A stretch of DNA of 64,000 bases from Pseudomonas bananamidigenes (GCF_001679645.1 NZ_LRUN01000060.1:29843-93842), one strand, 5' to 3'; shown: positions 39,800 through 48,867, numbered from the stretch's first letter. Program-made: numbers and translations. Notes: generated by a model from the letters alone, not told the origin.

Positions 39800-41934
39800 G
39801 TTCTACGGGCCTTGCGCTGGCGGCGGGTAATGATCACCAGCGCAATGGCTGTCACCGCGACGATGGCGCCGATCTGCACGGCCCGCTTGTAGGGTCGCAA
39901 CACTCCGCGCACAGCGTCGACAACTTGAGTCACATAGCGTTTGTCAGCGTTGGCGAAATCCGGATAAGGGCATTGCTGGCCGAAATAGCCGCCCCAGCCC
40001 ATGTACGGACCTTCCTTCACATAACGCTGATACAGCGCCTTCTGTTCCTCCAGACTGCTGTTGAAACCGGCCGCCGTACACAGCACGGCGGCGAACGCCT
40101 GGCTGGTATGAGGGAGGTTGTCCGCCGCACGGCTGGCCAGCGCGGTGGCGACAAAACGATAGTGATAACGTTCGTCCGGCTGCGCTTCACTGGCCTTCTG
40201 CCGTTGCACCTCGGCTTCGCTCACCAGCGGCCCGACTTTCAGTTCGGTGGTTTCCAGGCTGTAGTTGCCACCGAAGGTCGCGTAATCCGGGGCCATTTCA
40301 TAGCCCAGGATGTCCATGCCCCACTCGCGGGCCGTCCACGCCGCATTGAACAATGCACTGGCGCGTTTGGTCGGCCACCACGCCGAATCGGCTTTCAGGC
40401 GTTGCTCGCCGTAGAGCCGGGCCTTGTGCTGCAGATCGGGATTGTCGAAATACCCGACGGCCTCTTCATAACGGCCCTCGCGCAACATCCGCCGGCCCAG
40501 CAGATTGCGCAGGCTCGCAGCCACCGGCAGCGGCACGTAATTGTCGCGATCCTGCTGACTCAGCGCCGGCGGCGCAGGAACCTTGGCATCGACATACTGT
40601 TTGAGCTCATCGAGCGTCAGCACCCGCTCGGCCACGGTCGCGGCGTCGAACCAGTAAATGCTCTGGCTGCGATACAACTGATCGAAAGCCTGCAGGTATT
40701 CGCCACGTTGCAGCGCCAGAATCGCGCTTTCACCCTCGACCCGGCACTTGGGCTGCAGGGTCTCGAGATTCCAGTCAGCCGTGCGCCGTTCGCCCCAGGA
40801 TTCGTCCTGCGGGAAGGCCTGCGCAGCTTTGGCATAGGCCGCCGCTGCGGCATTTTTATCGCCATCGCGCACCGCCAGCTTCGCTCGCAACCACCACGCC
40901 AGGCCACTGTCGCCGGCGTGTTCGAGGAACGCCCTGGCGCTGACGTAATCGCCCTGTTGGTAATTCATGGCCGCCAGGCGATCAGCGTTGTCGAGGCTGC
41001 CGCGGGTACTGTCCTGCAACGCCTTGATGAGTTTCTTCTGGCTGGGCGGTTCATCGCCGAACGACCAGCCGATCCGGCTGATCAGCGAGGCGGTCACCAG
41101 TTGCTGCACCGCTTTGCCACGCAGCAACTTTTCCAGCCGGTCTTCGGGTTCTTCGGCCAGATCGTTCATCAACAGCTTCAGCGAGGTGTAGCCGACCTCC
41201 GAGCCATGCAGGTTTTGCGTGGCGTAGAGTTCGATGGCCTTGTCCAAACTGCCTGCCGTGCGCAGCGCTCGTGCCTCTTCGCCGAGGCTGGCCACACCCA
41301 GCTCTAGCGGATCGTTGAAACCGTCGATGCTCAATTGCCGTGTCTGACGAAACGCATCAATGGCGTTTTCCAGCGCGTCGAGCGCATCACCGGCTTCGCT
41401 GCTCATGGCGAAGAACGCCCGGCCCAGCGAATAAGCGGCCCAGGTACTGCGCAACGGACGCTGGTCGGCCGGCAGTGCCAGCAACTGGCGGAAGTATTCG
41501 ACAGCCAATGGATGATCACCGGCGCCGAACGCCACGGCGCCCGCCACATACAGGCGCAGTTCCGCCGGCAGGCTCGCGCCCTGCTCCTCGACCTGACGCG
41601 CATCGGTGAGGCTGCGCAGTTGTTTGACCAGCGCCTGCTGCTCCGCGCTCAGCCCGAGCTGTTCGGCCTTCTCACGCTGATCGGCAGGGTCATTCGCTTC
41701 GCCATAGGAGGCATCGGGGTTGTAGGTGGCCGTTGTGACGTTCTTGAGGCCGGCAATGGTTTTGCCGAGGCGACTGATCTCGAATCTGAAGTTGCCCTCC
41801 GGCAATTCCGCCAGCGATTGTCCGCGATCGTCGAGCAGACGCATCGGGAAATCCGGACCGCAGGCCAGCGCCGATCCCAACGGCAGGGCAAGGCTCAGGC
41901 ACAGCAGATGGCGGGGCCAGTTACGGGTCAACAT
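39796..41934 (-). CDS. Large exported repeat-containing protein with C-terminal membrane anchor
   Basis: 712 aa. Signal peptide MLTRNWPRHLLCLSLALPLGSALA cleaved before Cys25, a long mature region of TPR-like helical repeats (for example HPLAVEYFRQLLALPADQRPL, AGSLDKAIELYATQNLH, GDYVSARAFLEHAGD), and a C-terminal transmembrane helix with basic tail (VQIGAIVAVTAIALVIITRRQRKARRT, about 683-712). It probably faces the periplasm, anchored at the C-terminus. AAGGAGG upstream supports ATG 41934. It overlaps the end of the DUF3142 gene by 14 nt, so the two likely work together. I do not recognise a named family or function. Confidence 0.75.
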   Translation of the reverse strand: MLTRNWPRHLLCLSLALPLGSALACGPDFPMRLLDDRGQSLAELPEGNFRFEISRLGKTIAGLKNVTTATYNPDASYGEANDPADQREKAEQLGLSAEQQALVKQLRSLTDARQVEEQGASLPAELRLYVAGAVAFGAGDHPLAVEYFRQLLALPADQRPLRSTWAAYSLGRAFFAMSSEAGDALDALENAIDAFRQTRQLSIDGFNDPLELGVASLGEEARALRTAGSLDKAIELYATQNLHGSEVGYTSLKLLMNDLAEEPEDRLEKLLRGKAVQQLVTASLISRIGWSFGDEPPSQKKLIKALQDSTRGSLDNADRLAAMNYQQGDYVSARAFLEHAGDSGLAWWLRAKLAVRDGDKNAAAAAYAKAAQAFPQDESWGERRTADWNLETLQPKCRVEGESAILALQRGEYLQAFDQLYRSQSIYWFDAATVAERVLTLDELKQYVDAKVPAPPALSQQDRDNYVPLPVAASLRNLLGRRMLREGRYEEAVGYFDNPDLQHKARLYGEQRLKADSAWWPTKRASALFNAAWTAREWGMDILGYEMAPDYATFGGNYSLETTELKVGPLVSEAEVQRQKASEAQPDERYHYRFVATALASRAADNLPHTSQAFAAVLCTAAGFNSSLEEQKALYQRYVKEGPYMGWGGYFGQQCPYPDFANADKRYVTQVVDAVRGVLRPYKRAVQIGAIVAVTAIALVIITRRQRKARRT

Positions 41935-43114
41935 GCGAACCTCCTTGATCAATGGTTGCGCAACGTGCCCAACCGATGGCGCGCTGCCCGCCCGCCGGCA
42001 ATCGACCGTCGCGCAAGCGGGTGAAGGTAAGCAGATCCGCGGTCTGTTGCAATGCATAACCGGCGAGCGCATCGGCGCCTTCGCAACCCCGGGCCTTGAC
42101 GGTGATGCGAGCGGGCCAGGCGCTGTCGAGGTTGCCGACGTTACGCAGAGCGATGTCTTGCAGGCCGTTCTGTTCGGTGAACGTCAGGCTGAGATGGCTG
42201 CTCAATGCGTCCCCTCGGGCGACCGCCCGCAGCGTGTCCAGGCTCCAGGCCCTGCGGTCGTTGGCCAGCGGCAGGCGAAACCAGATCAGACCGGCCAGGT
42301 GTGCCGGGCGATCCTCGCGTAATTCACTGGCCAGCCGGCTCGATTGCTGCGGATCGGCGAGCAACTCCCGTCGCTGGCCGCTGCGCTCCAGCGTGACTTC
42401 ACTCTCCACCACCGGAGCGCCACCGGCGTCCGGCAACAGCGCCACCCCATAGGCAGGCAGCGCCAGGTAGAACGGTTTTTCAGTCACCCGCCCCCAGGCC
42501 CTGGCCCAACGTTGTGCTTGCCCGGGGTCGAACAGACCGCGACGCGGATCACTGACGGCATGCACCTGCAATACGCTGCTGTCGACGCTCGCCAGCAGCG
42601 TCGGCAATTGCGGGCTGTCGAGCCACGCGGGTAATGCGGTGATGCTCAAGGGCAGACCGTCCGGCAGTGCGCTGCGCAAATGAACGAGGAATTCGGTATA
42701 GCCCGGCAATCGGGCATTGCCGGCATCATGATCGATCTCGACACCGCTGAGCGTCAGGCCCTGCCCTTGCCAGTCGGCGAGCACCCGAAGGATCTGCGCC
42801 GTGACCTGTTGCTGATCGAGCGCCTTGAGCTGGCCGTCGAGGCGTATCACTGCGATCAGCGGCCGGGCATCCTGTTTCAGCAGCGCGAAATCCACTCGCG
42901 CCCGACGCCACCCGTCATTCGGGAACGCTTGCAGCGCCAGCACCCGAAGCGTCGAGAAGTCGCCGCGACTGTCCTTCAGGGCGCGTTCATGGGCCGGCGT
43001 CCATTGCCGCTGCCAGACATAAAGTTGTTCATCGAGCGGCACGGTGTCCTGACGTTCACAGGCACACAGCAGCAATGTGGCCACAAGGGCCGACCACCCG
43101 ATGAAAAAGCGCAT
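41921..43114 (-). CDS. DUF3142 putative lipoprotein
   Basis: 397 aa. A lipoprotein-type signal (MRFFIGWSALVATLLLCACE) with lipobox LCA-Cys19. The mature part matches DUF3142: LYVWQRQWTPAHERAL, LTLSGVEIDHDAGNARLPGYTEFL, LPLSITALPAWLDSP, FYLALPAYGVALLPD. The EIDHD and TALPAWL motifs recall a TIM-barrel glycoside-hydrolase-like fold, so a sugar-related role is possible (inference), consistent with the polysaccharide genes upstream. Its ATG (43114) directly abuts a strong hairpin (43115-43149). It is followed, with a 14-nt overlap, by the repeat-protein gene. Confidence 0.78.
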   Translation of the reverse strand: MRFFIGWSALVATLLLCACERQDTVPLDEQLYVWQRQWTPAHERALKDSRGDFSTLRVLALQAFPNDGWRRARVDFALLKQDARPLIAVIRLDGQLKALDQQQVTAQILRVLADWQGQGLTLSGVEIDHDAGNARLPGYTEFLVHLRSALPDGLPLSITALPAWLDSPQLPTLLASVDSSVLQVHAVSDPRRGLFDPGQAQRWARAWGRVTEKPFYLALPAYGVALLPDAGGAPVVESEVTLERSGQRRELLADPQQSSRLASELREDRPAHLAGLIWFRLPLANDRRAWSLDTLRAVARGDALSSHLSLTFTEQNGLQDIALRNVGNLDSAWPARITVKARGCEGADALAGYALQQTADLLTFTRLRDGRLPAGGQRAIGWARCATIDQGGSHVDP

Positions 43115-43149
43115 ACCTTGCAGACCCCTGAGACATCAGGCTGCAAGGT
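43115..43149 (-). promoter_or_regulatory. Hairpin abutting the DUF3142 start codon
   Basis: Nine-bp outer stem ACCTTGCAG (43115-43123) / CTGCAAGGT (43141-43149) plus inner CCTGA / TCAGG with loop GACA. On the minus strand the 3' arm ends at the base before the DUF3142 ATG. The only Shine-Dalgarno candidates (AGGGG, AAGG) lie within the stem, so the structure may hide the ribosome-binding site. It could also attenuate read-through from the methyltransferase gene, though no T-run follows. Confidence 0.5.
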
Positions 43150-43162
43150 TACACAAAAGCAC

Positions 43163-43981
43163 TCAGGGCTTGCGGGCGATGATCACCTGACTCTTCGCCA
43201 CCACCGCATCCAGCGCCTGTTTGATCTGCGCGCCGCGCGGCGAGTCGAGCACCGCCTGCCAGGTCTCGGCCCAATGATTGAGCAGCGGATGATCCGGGTT
43301 GCTGAATTCCACCTTGGCTTCCCAGAACAGCATCATCCACAACGACCAGTAAAACCCGTACTGGCTGTGGCTGATGATCTCCAGCCCGGCCTCGCTGACC
43401 ATCGCCTTGAACTGCTCTTCACTGATGATGCGAATGTGGTTGGGCTTCTGGAAATACTCCGGCGCCGCGATGTCTTTCTGCAGATCCTCGGAACTGGGGT
43501 GCGGCACGCTCAACAGGTACAGCGCACCCGACTGGCCGACACGCACCAGTTCGGCGAGGAACTGCGCCGGGTCGTCGACGTGCTCGATGACCTCCGTGGA
43601 CACCACGCGCGTGGCGGTGCCATCGGCGATCGGCAACGGGTTGCAGTCGGTGACGTGACATTCGACGCCGCGGGCCGGCGTATCGCTCAAGCGCTGGCGG
43701 GTGGCTTCGACCTTGGCAGCATCGATGTCGGCGATGATGATCTTCGCCCCGCGCATGCCGCAGAAATGCACGTTGCCACCGTCGCCGCAGCCGACGTCGA
43801 GCAAGGTGTCATCGGCGCTCACCGGGAAGCCTTTGAACAGCTCGCCGGTCTCCTGGTTGAACCAGCCGCTGAGCATCGCGTCGTGCAGGCCGAGCATGTA
43901 CGGATCGACCTTGTCGGCAGCAGGCTGCGCGGCAGTCGGGGCAGGCGTCGGCGCCGTGAGTTTCTTCAAAAGGCTCAGCAT
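43163..43981 (-). CDS. SAM methyltransferase, D-rhamnan accessory (PA5459-like)
   Basis: 272-aa class I methyltransferase. After a short Ala/Pro-rich head the domain holds LGLHDAMLSGWFNQETGELF, the SAM motif DTLLDVGCGDGGNVHF, VSTEVIEHVDDPAQFL and a C-terminal AKSQVIIARKP. It is clearly paralogous to the methyltransferase at 45126-46010. The five-gene set of two glycosyltransferases, acyltransferase and two methyltransferases divergent from rmd matches PA5455-PA5459 of P. aeruginosa, needed for normal common polysaccharide antigen (from memory). It likely methylates rhamnose residues, perhaps at the chain end. ATG 43981 has GGAG 9 nt upstream and overlaps the acyltransferase stop by 7 nt. Confidence 0.85.
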   Translation of the reverse strand: MLSLLKKLTAPTPAPTAAQPAADKVDPYMLGLHDAMLSGWFNQETGELFKGFPVSADDTLLDVGCGDGGNVHFCGMRGAKIIIADIDAAKVEATRQRLSDTPARGVECHVTDCNPLPIADGTATRVVSTEVIEHVDDPAQFLAELVRVGQSGALYLLSVPHPSSEDLQKDIAAPEYFQKPNHIRIISEEQFKAMVSEAGLEIISHSQYGFYWSLWMMLFWEAKVEFSNPDHPLLNHWAETWQAVLDSPRGAQIKQALDAVVAKSQVIIARKP

Positions 43982-45129
43982 GAGGTGGCTCCAGAGGATG
44001 GGACGGCGTTGCGCGACGTATCGAGGCGTCGCACCAGGGCGGCGCCGCGATTGCGCATCGGCATTTCGATGAAACGGTAATTCAGCTCGCTGAGCAGCAC
44101 GATCAGGCCACCGGCAATCAGCAGCGTCACGACCGGATGCCCGGCAGGGCTGGGCAGCCCGGCGCCCTGCAAGCGGAAGATCAGTTCCCGCACCAGTTGA
44201 TAGGCCGGGATGTGGATCAGATACATGCCGTAGGAACGGCTGCCGATCCACGCCATCAACTGCTGCACTCTGCCCGCCGGCAGCAGGTAATCGCGGTTGT
44301 ACGAAGCGATCCACACCAGCAGTGCGCCGAGCACGGCAATCGAGCCGATCCGGTAAGAGGCGAAGGTGAAACGATCGGTGGCCATGTAGCTCAACAGCAG
44401 CGCCAGCACGATCAGCGCAGTCACACCGGCCCACGGGCGACGCAGGAAAGTCGGCTCCCAGCGCCGCCAGGACGGCTGCACGCTCCACATCGCCAGCAGC
44501 ACACCGAGAGCCAGCGCGTCGGTGCGGATCACCATCAGTATCGGCGTGCGCAGGGTGAACAGCTGCACTGCGACCAGCGCCAGCAACGCCCAGACCAGAT
44601 GCTTGCGGCACACCAGAATCAGCAGCGGGAACAGCAGGTAGAACTGCTCTTCCAGCGACAGGCTCCAGTACACGAAACTGCTGCCGTACTCGTAATGAAA
44701 GAAGCTGTCGGCAAACCGGAAGTTGGCGTACTGCAACACGCCCGCCAGCGTCGCCTGCAGGTTGGCGGGCAGCGTACCGAAGGCCCCGGAGCGGTTGAGA
44801 AACAGGCACGCCAGCAGCATCAGCGCCAGCCATAACCACGCCGACGGCAACAGACGAAAGGCCCGACGCAACCAGAAGTTGCGGGTCTGTTCCCAGTATT
44901 CCTGACGGGTCGAACACCCCTGCAGCGCCGGGATCAGGCTGCGGGCGATGACGAATCCGGAAATGGCAAAAAACAGGTCCACGCCCCACCACGGCTGTGC
45001 CCAGGCATGGACCCTTTCAAGCAGCGGCACCGGATCGGTGAACAGGCTGCCCTGCAAGTGATGAAACAGCACGCCGAGTACCGCGACGGCACGCAGGACT
45101 TCGATGTCCATGATCCGTCTGGTGCTCAT
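43975..45129 (-). CDS. Acyltransferase 3 family membrane O-acyltransferase (PA5458-like)
   Basis: 384-aa polytopic enzyme (about ten helices) of the OafA/OatA family, which transfers acyl (often acetyl) groups to surface sugars. Family marks: IEVLRAVAVLGVLFHHLQG (catalytic His), WGVDLFFAISGFVIARSL, RRAFRLLPSAW (RxxRL/P), YWSLSLEEQFYLLFPLLI and the C-terminal NYRFIEMPMRNRGAAL. Only the membrane domain is present; no SGNH extension. It is embedded between two methyltransferase genes with 4-7 nt overlaps, so it belongs to the D-rhamnan modification set. Confidence 0.9.
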   Translation of the reverse strand: MSTRRIMDIEVLRAVAVLGVLFHHLQGSLFTDPVPLLERVHAWAQPWWGVDLFFAISGFVIARSLIPALQGCSTRQEYWEQTRNFWLRRAFRLLPSAWLWLALMLLACLFLNRSGAFGTLPANLQATLAGVLQYANFRFADSFFHYEYGSSFVYWSLSLEEQFYLLFPLLILVCRKHLVWALLALVAVQLFTLRTPILMVIRTDALALGVLLAMWSVQPSWRRWEPTFLRRPWAGVTALIVLALLLSYMATDRFTFASYRIGSIAVLGALLVWIASYNRDYLLPAGRVQQLMAWIGSRSYGMYLIHIPAYQLVRELIFRLQGAGLPSPAGHPVVTLLIAGGLIVLLSELNYRFIEMPMRNRGAALVRRLDTSRNAVPSSGATSC

Positions 45130-46010
45130 GACTCACGTCCTGCATCGAGCGGCTTGCGGGCGATGATCACCTGACTCTTGGGCATGAACCGGTCCAGTAT
45201 CCGCTTGATCGCCAACCCGTCGGGCTGCGCCAGCAAGTCCTGCCAGGTTCTGGCCCATCCCTCCATCAAAGGTGGATACGGCGCCTGGATCCGGTCGCGC
45301 ACGGCACCGCCCGGGTCGCGCCCGGCCGCACGTTCGCTGGCCCAGAAAAAGATCATGCCCATGACCCAGAAAAACCCGTTGGCCTGGCGATGCTCGATCA
45401 CCAGACCGGCCTCTTCCACCAGTGCCGCGAAGCGCTCCGGGGTAAAGATCTGCACGTGATTGGGTGCCTGGTAATAACTCGCAGGGGCGATCCCCTGCTG
45501 CAAATGCTCACCTGTCGGCGCCGGCACACTGAGCAGGTACAAGGCACCGGGACGCCCCATGCGTACCAGCTCGGCCATGAACGGTTCGGGGTGATCGATG
45601 TGTTCCAGCACTTCCATGCACACCACCTTGCTCGCACAGCCATCGCTCAGCGGCAGGGGCAGGCTGTTGCTGACCAGACCGAGAGCGGGTTTACGGCTCA
45701 GGGCTTCGACTTGCCGGGCGAGGTCGCGCACCTTGTCGTGTTCGCTGTCGGTGAAGATCACCGAGGCTCCCTGGCGCACGGCGAACAGTGTGGCCACGCC
45801 CTCGCCGCACCCCACATCGAGCAGGGTGTCATCCGCTGCGATAGCGAAGCCCTTGAGCAACTCGCCGCTGTCGCCGTTGAACCAGCCATCGAGCATCGCA
45901 TCGTGCAGACCGACGTCCCTCGGCGACACGCCCGCGGCAACCGGTTCAGTCACCGCTACCGGTGCCGGGTGCGCAACCGGACGCAAACGCCTCAGCCATG
46001 CGCGGATCAT
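45126..46010 (-). CDS. SAM methyltransferase, D-rhamnan accessory (PA5457-like)
   Basis: 294-aa class I methyltransferase, paralogue of 43163-43981: LHDAMLDGWFNGDSGELLKG, DTLLDVGCGEGVATLF, VVCMEVLEHIDHPEPFMAEL, YLLSVPAPTGEHLQQGIAP and PKSQVIIARKP align throughout. The C-terminus is extended by LDAGRES. ATG 46010 overlaps the upstream glycosyltransferase stop as ATGA; a longer frame to 46199 is rejected. With its paralogue it may add two different methyl marks or act at two stages of the D-rhamnan chain. Confidence 0.85.
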   Translation of the reverse strand: MIRAWLRRLRPVAHPAPVAVTEPVAAGVSPRDVGLHDAMLDGWFNGDSGELLKGFAIAADDTLLDVGCGEGVATLFAVRQGASVIFTDSEHDKVRDLARQVEALSRKPALGLVSNSLPLPLSDGCASKVVCMEVLEHIDHPEPFMAELVRMGRPGALYLLSVPAPTGEHLQQGIAPASYYQAPNHVQIFTPERFAALVEEAGLVIEHRQANGFFWVMGMIFFWASERAAGRDPGGAVRDRIQAPYPPLMEGWARTWQDLLAQPDGLAIKRILDRFMPKSQVIIARKPLDAGRES

Positions 46011-47311
46011 GTGCCTGCAGCTTCCGTTGCAACGACAGTGCGGATTTCGTGCACCTGGGCAAGGAAATCGCGCAGACGCTGCTCGGCCAGCGCTTGACTG
46101 CAGAACTCCTGCAGACTGGCAACGGCCTGCGCCGACATCTGCGCGTAACGCTGCGGATCCTGCTTCGCGACGTCGTAACTGGCGCGATACGCGCTGCACA
46201 CCGACGCCCAGTTGGTCATGTAGCGCAGCGTGCGAAACGCCTTGCGCGGGTCGTGGGGCCAGGCGGTGAGTTCATCGGTGGACTCGACCAGAAATGCATT
46301 GTCTTCGCTCAGGTAATCGATCATCGCCGTGGTGCGCGGCGCCACCGCCGGTTTGCCGCAGGACATGAATTCCATCAGCGGCAGGCATTGGCCCTCGCCG
46401 TAGGACGTGTTCACCACGTAGCGGGTGGCCTGCACCAGACGCTCGTAGTCCGCGTCCGCCAGGTAGCCGTAGATCAGCACGATGCGGCAGCGGTAGGACT
46501 GGTTCTTGTACAGATGATGAAGAATGTCACTGAGGGCTTCTTCGGCATCGTGATGGGTGAGTTTGAGTACCAGCGTGGCGTCTTCCACGTCGCGGAAGGT
46601 CACGCAGAACGCGCTGAGCATGTCTTCCCAGTTCTTGCGTCCGTCGCCGGGGTTGAACACCGAGGTGTACACCACGCCGTCCAGCACCAACTCCTGCTCG
46701 CGGACCGGCGCGCCGAAATCGATACCCTGGCCACGGCGCAGATGCTTCGGGCCGAAGGCATTCAGATCGAGCTCGCGACTGTCGGCCACCAGCCCCTTGA
46801 TCGTCAGGCGCACCGGCCCCGTCGAGGGCTGGCCCTGAAGCTGCGCGCCCCGGGCCGCGAAGCGATCCCACACCGGCGCCGGAACCGCGACGATCGGGTA
46901 ATCGGCGCCCATCGCCTCGCGCACGGCGTTGACCGTGTAGCTGGAATGGGTGATCGCGGCACCGCAGGCCTTGAGCACCATGCGCCAGTCGTTGCGAGGC
47001 TCATTGTCGAAAGGCTCATTGGGGATGGTGCTGAATTCCCAGGCGAACACCGGCAGTGTCGGGCATGCCAGATGGATCGGCGTGCGGTGCGGCGGCGAGA
47101 ACGACAGAAACACGCACGGTTCACCCCGGGACAGACAATCCAGATACAACGCATCGACTTCCCGGACCGGGTCGGTGACTTCCAGCACCCGCCCGAGACG
47201 TTCGAGCACCGGGCGATATTCCTTGAGCACGAAGTAATAGCTGTACTCCGAGCGGCCGAGGTTCTGCGCTATCGTGTGCCGGTTGGTTTCCGAATGAATG
47301 ATGATCAGCAT
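46007..47311 (-). CDS. GT4-like glycosyltransferase, D-rhamnan accessory (PA5456-like)
   Basis: 434 aa. The C-terminal half is a GT-B nucleotide-sugar domain with VFNPGDGRKNWEDMLSAFC, LVLKLTHHD, VLIYGYLADADYERL and GEGQCLPLMEFMSCGKPAVAP (ExxxxxxxE-type). N-terminal MLIIIHSETNRHTIAQNLGR and SEYSYYFVLKEYRPVLERLGRV are shared with the neighbour at 47305, showing a tandem duplication. Probably a cytosolic enzyme extending or capping the D-rhamnan or a linked side chain. It overlaps the upstream gene by 7 nt and the downstream methyltransferase by 4. Confidence 0.85.
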   Translation of the reverse strand: MLIIIHSETNRHTIAQNLGRSEYSYYFVLKEYRPVLERLGRVLEVTDPVREVDALYLDCLSRGEPCVFLSFSPPHRTPIHLACPTLPVFAWEFSTIPNEPFDNEPRNDWRMVLKACGAAITHSSYTVNAVREAMGADYPIVAVPAPVWDRFAARGAQLQGQPSTGPVRLTIKGLVADSRELDLNAFGPKHLRRGQGIDFGAPVREQELVLDGVVYTSVFNPGDGRKNWEDMLSAFCVTFRDVEDATLVLKLTHHDAEEALSDILHHLYKNQSYRCRIVLIYGYLADADYERLVQATRYVVNTSYGEGQCLPLMEFMSCGKPAVAPRTTAMIDYLSEDNAFLVESTDELTAWPHDPRKAFRTLRYMTNWASVCSAYRASYDVAKQDPQRYAQMSAQAVASLQEFCSQALAEQRLRDFLAQVHEIRTVVATEAAGT

Positions 47312-48867
47312 GAGGTGTTGTCCGTCACGGGCGCGGTATCGGCAACCGCTGGCACAAGTCCGAAGAAATCCGCCAGGCGCTGCTGCACCGGAGCGAACGC
47401 GCAGTAGTCGCGCATGCGCTCAATGGCTGCAACCGACATCCGGTGGTAGTCCTGCGGTTGCGTTTTGGCCATCCGGTAACTGTTTTCGTAGGCCGTCTTG
47501 AGCGAGCCCCAGTCCGGTCGATAGCGCAGGGTGCGGTAAATGATGCGGGTGTCCTGAGGCCAGATTGTCAGTTCTTCGCTGGACCGGACGACGAACGCCA
47601 CCGAGTCGTCGATGTAGTCTTCCATCGCCGTGTGATCCGGCGCGATCACCGGTTTGCCGCTGGACATGAACTCCATCAGCGGCAGGCACAGGCCTTCGCA
47701 ACGCGAGGCGTTGACATAAAAACTGGCGGCCCGGTACAGCCGCGCATATTGCGGATCATCCAGGTAACCGTGCATCACCAGCACCCGGCAGGCGAACGGC
47801 GTGAGCTGCGCGAGCAGGGTCATCAGTTCGCTGTAGTAGGACGCCAGATCGTTCTGGGTGATCTTCAGCACCAGCGTCGCGTCAGGGGTTTCGCGAAAGG
47901 CCCAGCAGAACGCCGTGATCAGTTGATGCCAGTTCTTGCGACCGTCCCTGGGGTTGAAGACGGTAACGTAGATCACGCCATCGACCGTGGTTTCGACGAC
48001 GCAGGACGTGTCCGGCAGCTCAAGGGGCGGCGGTTCATCTACCGCCACTTCATGGGGACCGGCGATGTCCGGCAGGCGCCGCTCGAGCCAGGCGTGGACT
48101 TTGTCCGGCATCAGGTCGCGCAACCCTTCCCAGTAGCCGTGATGCAGATATTTCACGCGGGCCATGGGCTTGGGTTGATCGCTTGGATTCAACGCCCACA
48201 GACGCAGGTAATGGCGGGCAATGACCAGTCGACGTTTGAGTGTCAGGGGTGGCGGACGCTGTGCCTCGATCTCCGCCAGTTGCTCGGCGGTCAGCGGTTT
48301 GGGCAGCAGATCATCGGCAGACAATCCCAGCGTGCGGCTGTCGAAAATGCAGCCCTTGATCGCCAGGGTCGCCCCGGTATTGATCGGAGCGCTGACGTGC
48401 TGCTCACGAATGGCCGCGAACTGTTCCCACAGCGGCGTCGGCAATACCAGCACCGGAAAATCTTCGCCCATGGCTCGGCGAATGGCTCGCGCGGTGTGGC
48501 TGGACAAAGTGATGACCCGTCCTTGCCGTGCGAGCATCTGCGTCCAGTCCTGGCGTTGATCGCCATCCCACGACTCATCGGGGATCGAATCGAATTCCCA
48601 GGCAATCACGCAAATCGTCGGGCATTCAAGATCGGCCGGCGTATTCTGCGGCGGTGTGAAGGACAGGAAAACGCTGCTCTCACCGGCGGCGAGCAGTTGT
48701 CGATAGAGGGGATCGACCTCGGCGCTGGTGGACACCACATGCACCCGTCCCAGACTTTCGAGCACCGGGCGATAGGCCTTGAGCACGAAGTAATAGCTGT
48801 ATTCGGGACGCCCCAGACTCTGGCTGATGGAGCGGTCGTTGACATCCGAGTAGAGAATGAAATTCAT
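47305..48867 (-). CDS. GT4-like glycosyltransferase, D-rhamnan accessory (PA5455-like)
   Basis: 520 aa, longer paralogue of 46007-47311. The shared head reads SISQSLGRPEYSYYFVLKAY and the GT-B half has VFNPRDGRKNWHQLITAFC, LVMHGYLDDPQYARL and CEGLCLPLMEFMSSGKPVIAP. An insertion of about 90 residues (roughly 195-285, Pro/Arg-rich with KRRLVIARHYLRLWALNP) distinguishes it; similar segments occur in rhamnan-type transferases. ATG 48867 (MNFILYSDVND) is chosen over 48891; GGGA lies 7 nt upstream. First gene of the accessory operon, divergent from rmd. Confidence 0.85.
   Translation of the reverse strand: MNFILYSDVNDRSISQSLGRPEYSYYFVLKAYRPVLESLGRVHVVSTSAEVDPLYRQLLAAGESSVFLSFTPPQNTPADLECPTICVIAWEFDSIPDESWDGDQRQDWTQMLARQGRVITLSSHTARAIRRAMGEDFPVLVLPTPLWEQFAAIREQHVSAPINTGATLAIKGCIFDSRTLGLSADDLLPKPLTAEQLAEIEAQRPPPLTLKRRLVIARHYLRLWALNPSDQPKPMARVKYLHHGYWEGLRDLMPDKVHAWLERRLPDIAGPHEVAVDEPPPLELPDTSCVVETTVDGVIYVTVFNPRDGRKNWHQLITAFCWAFRETPDATLVLKITQNDLASYYSELMTLLAQLTPFACRVLVMHGYLDDPQYARLYRAASFYVNASRCEGLCLPLMEFMSSGKPVIAPDHTAMEDYIDDSVAFVVRSSEELTIWPQDTRIIYRTLRYRPDWGSLKTAYENSYRMAKTQPQDYHRMSVAAIERMRDYCAFAPVQQRLADFFGLVPAVADTAPVTDNTSC

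Noticed and set aside
43163..44992. 609-aa minus-strand extension of the methyltransferase
   Set aside because: It runs out of frame through the acyltransferase gene; the ATG at 43981 has a Shine-Dalgarno and gives the family length.
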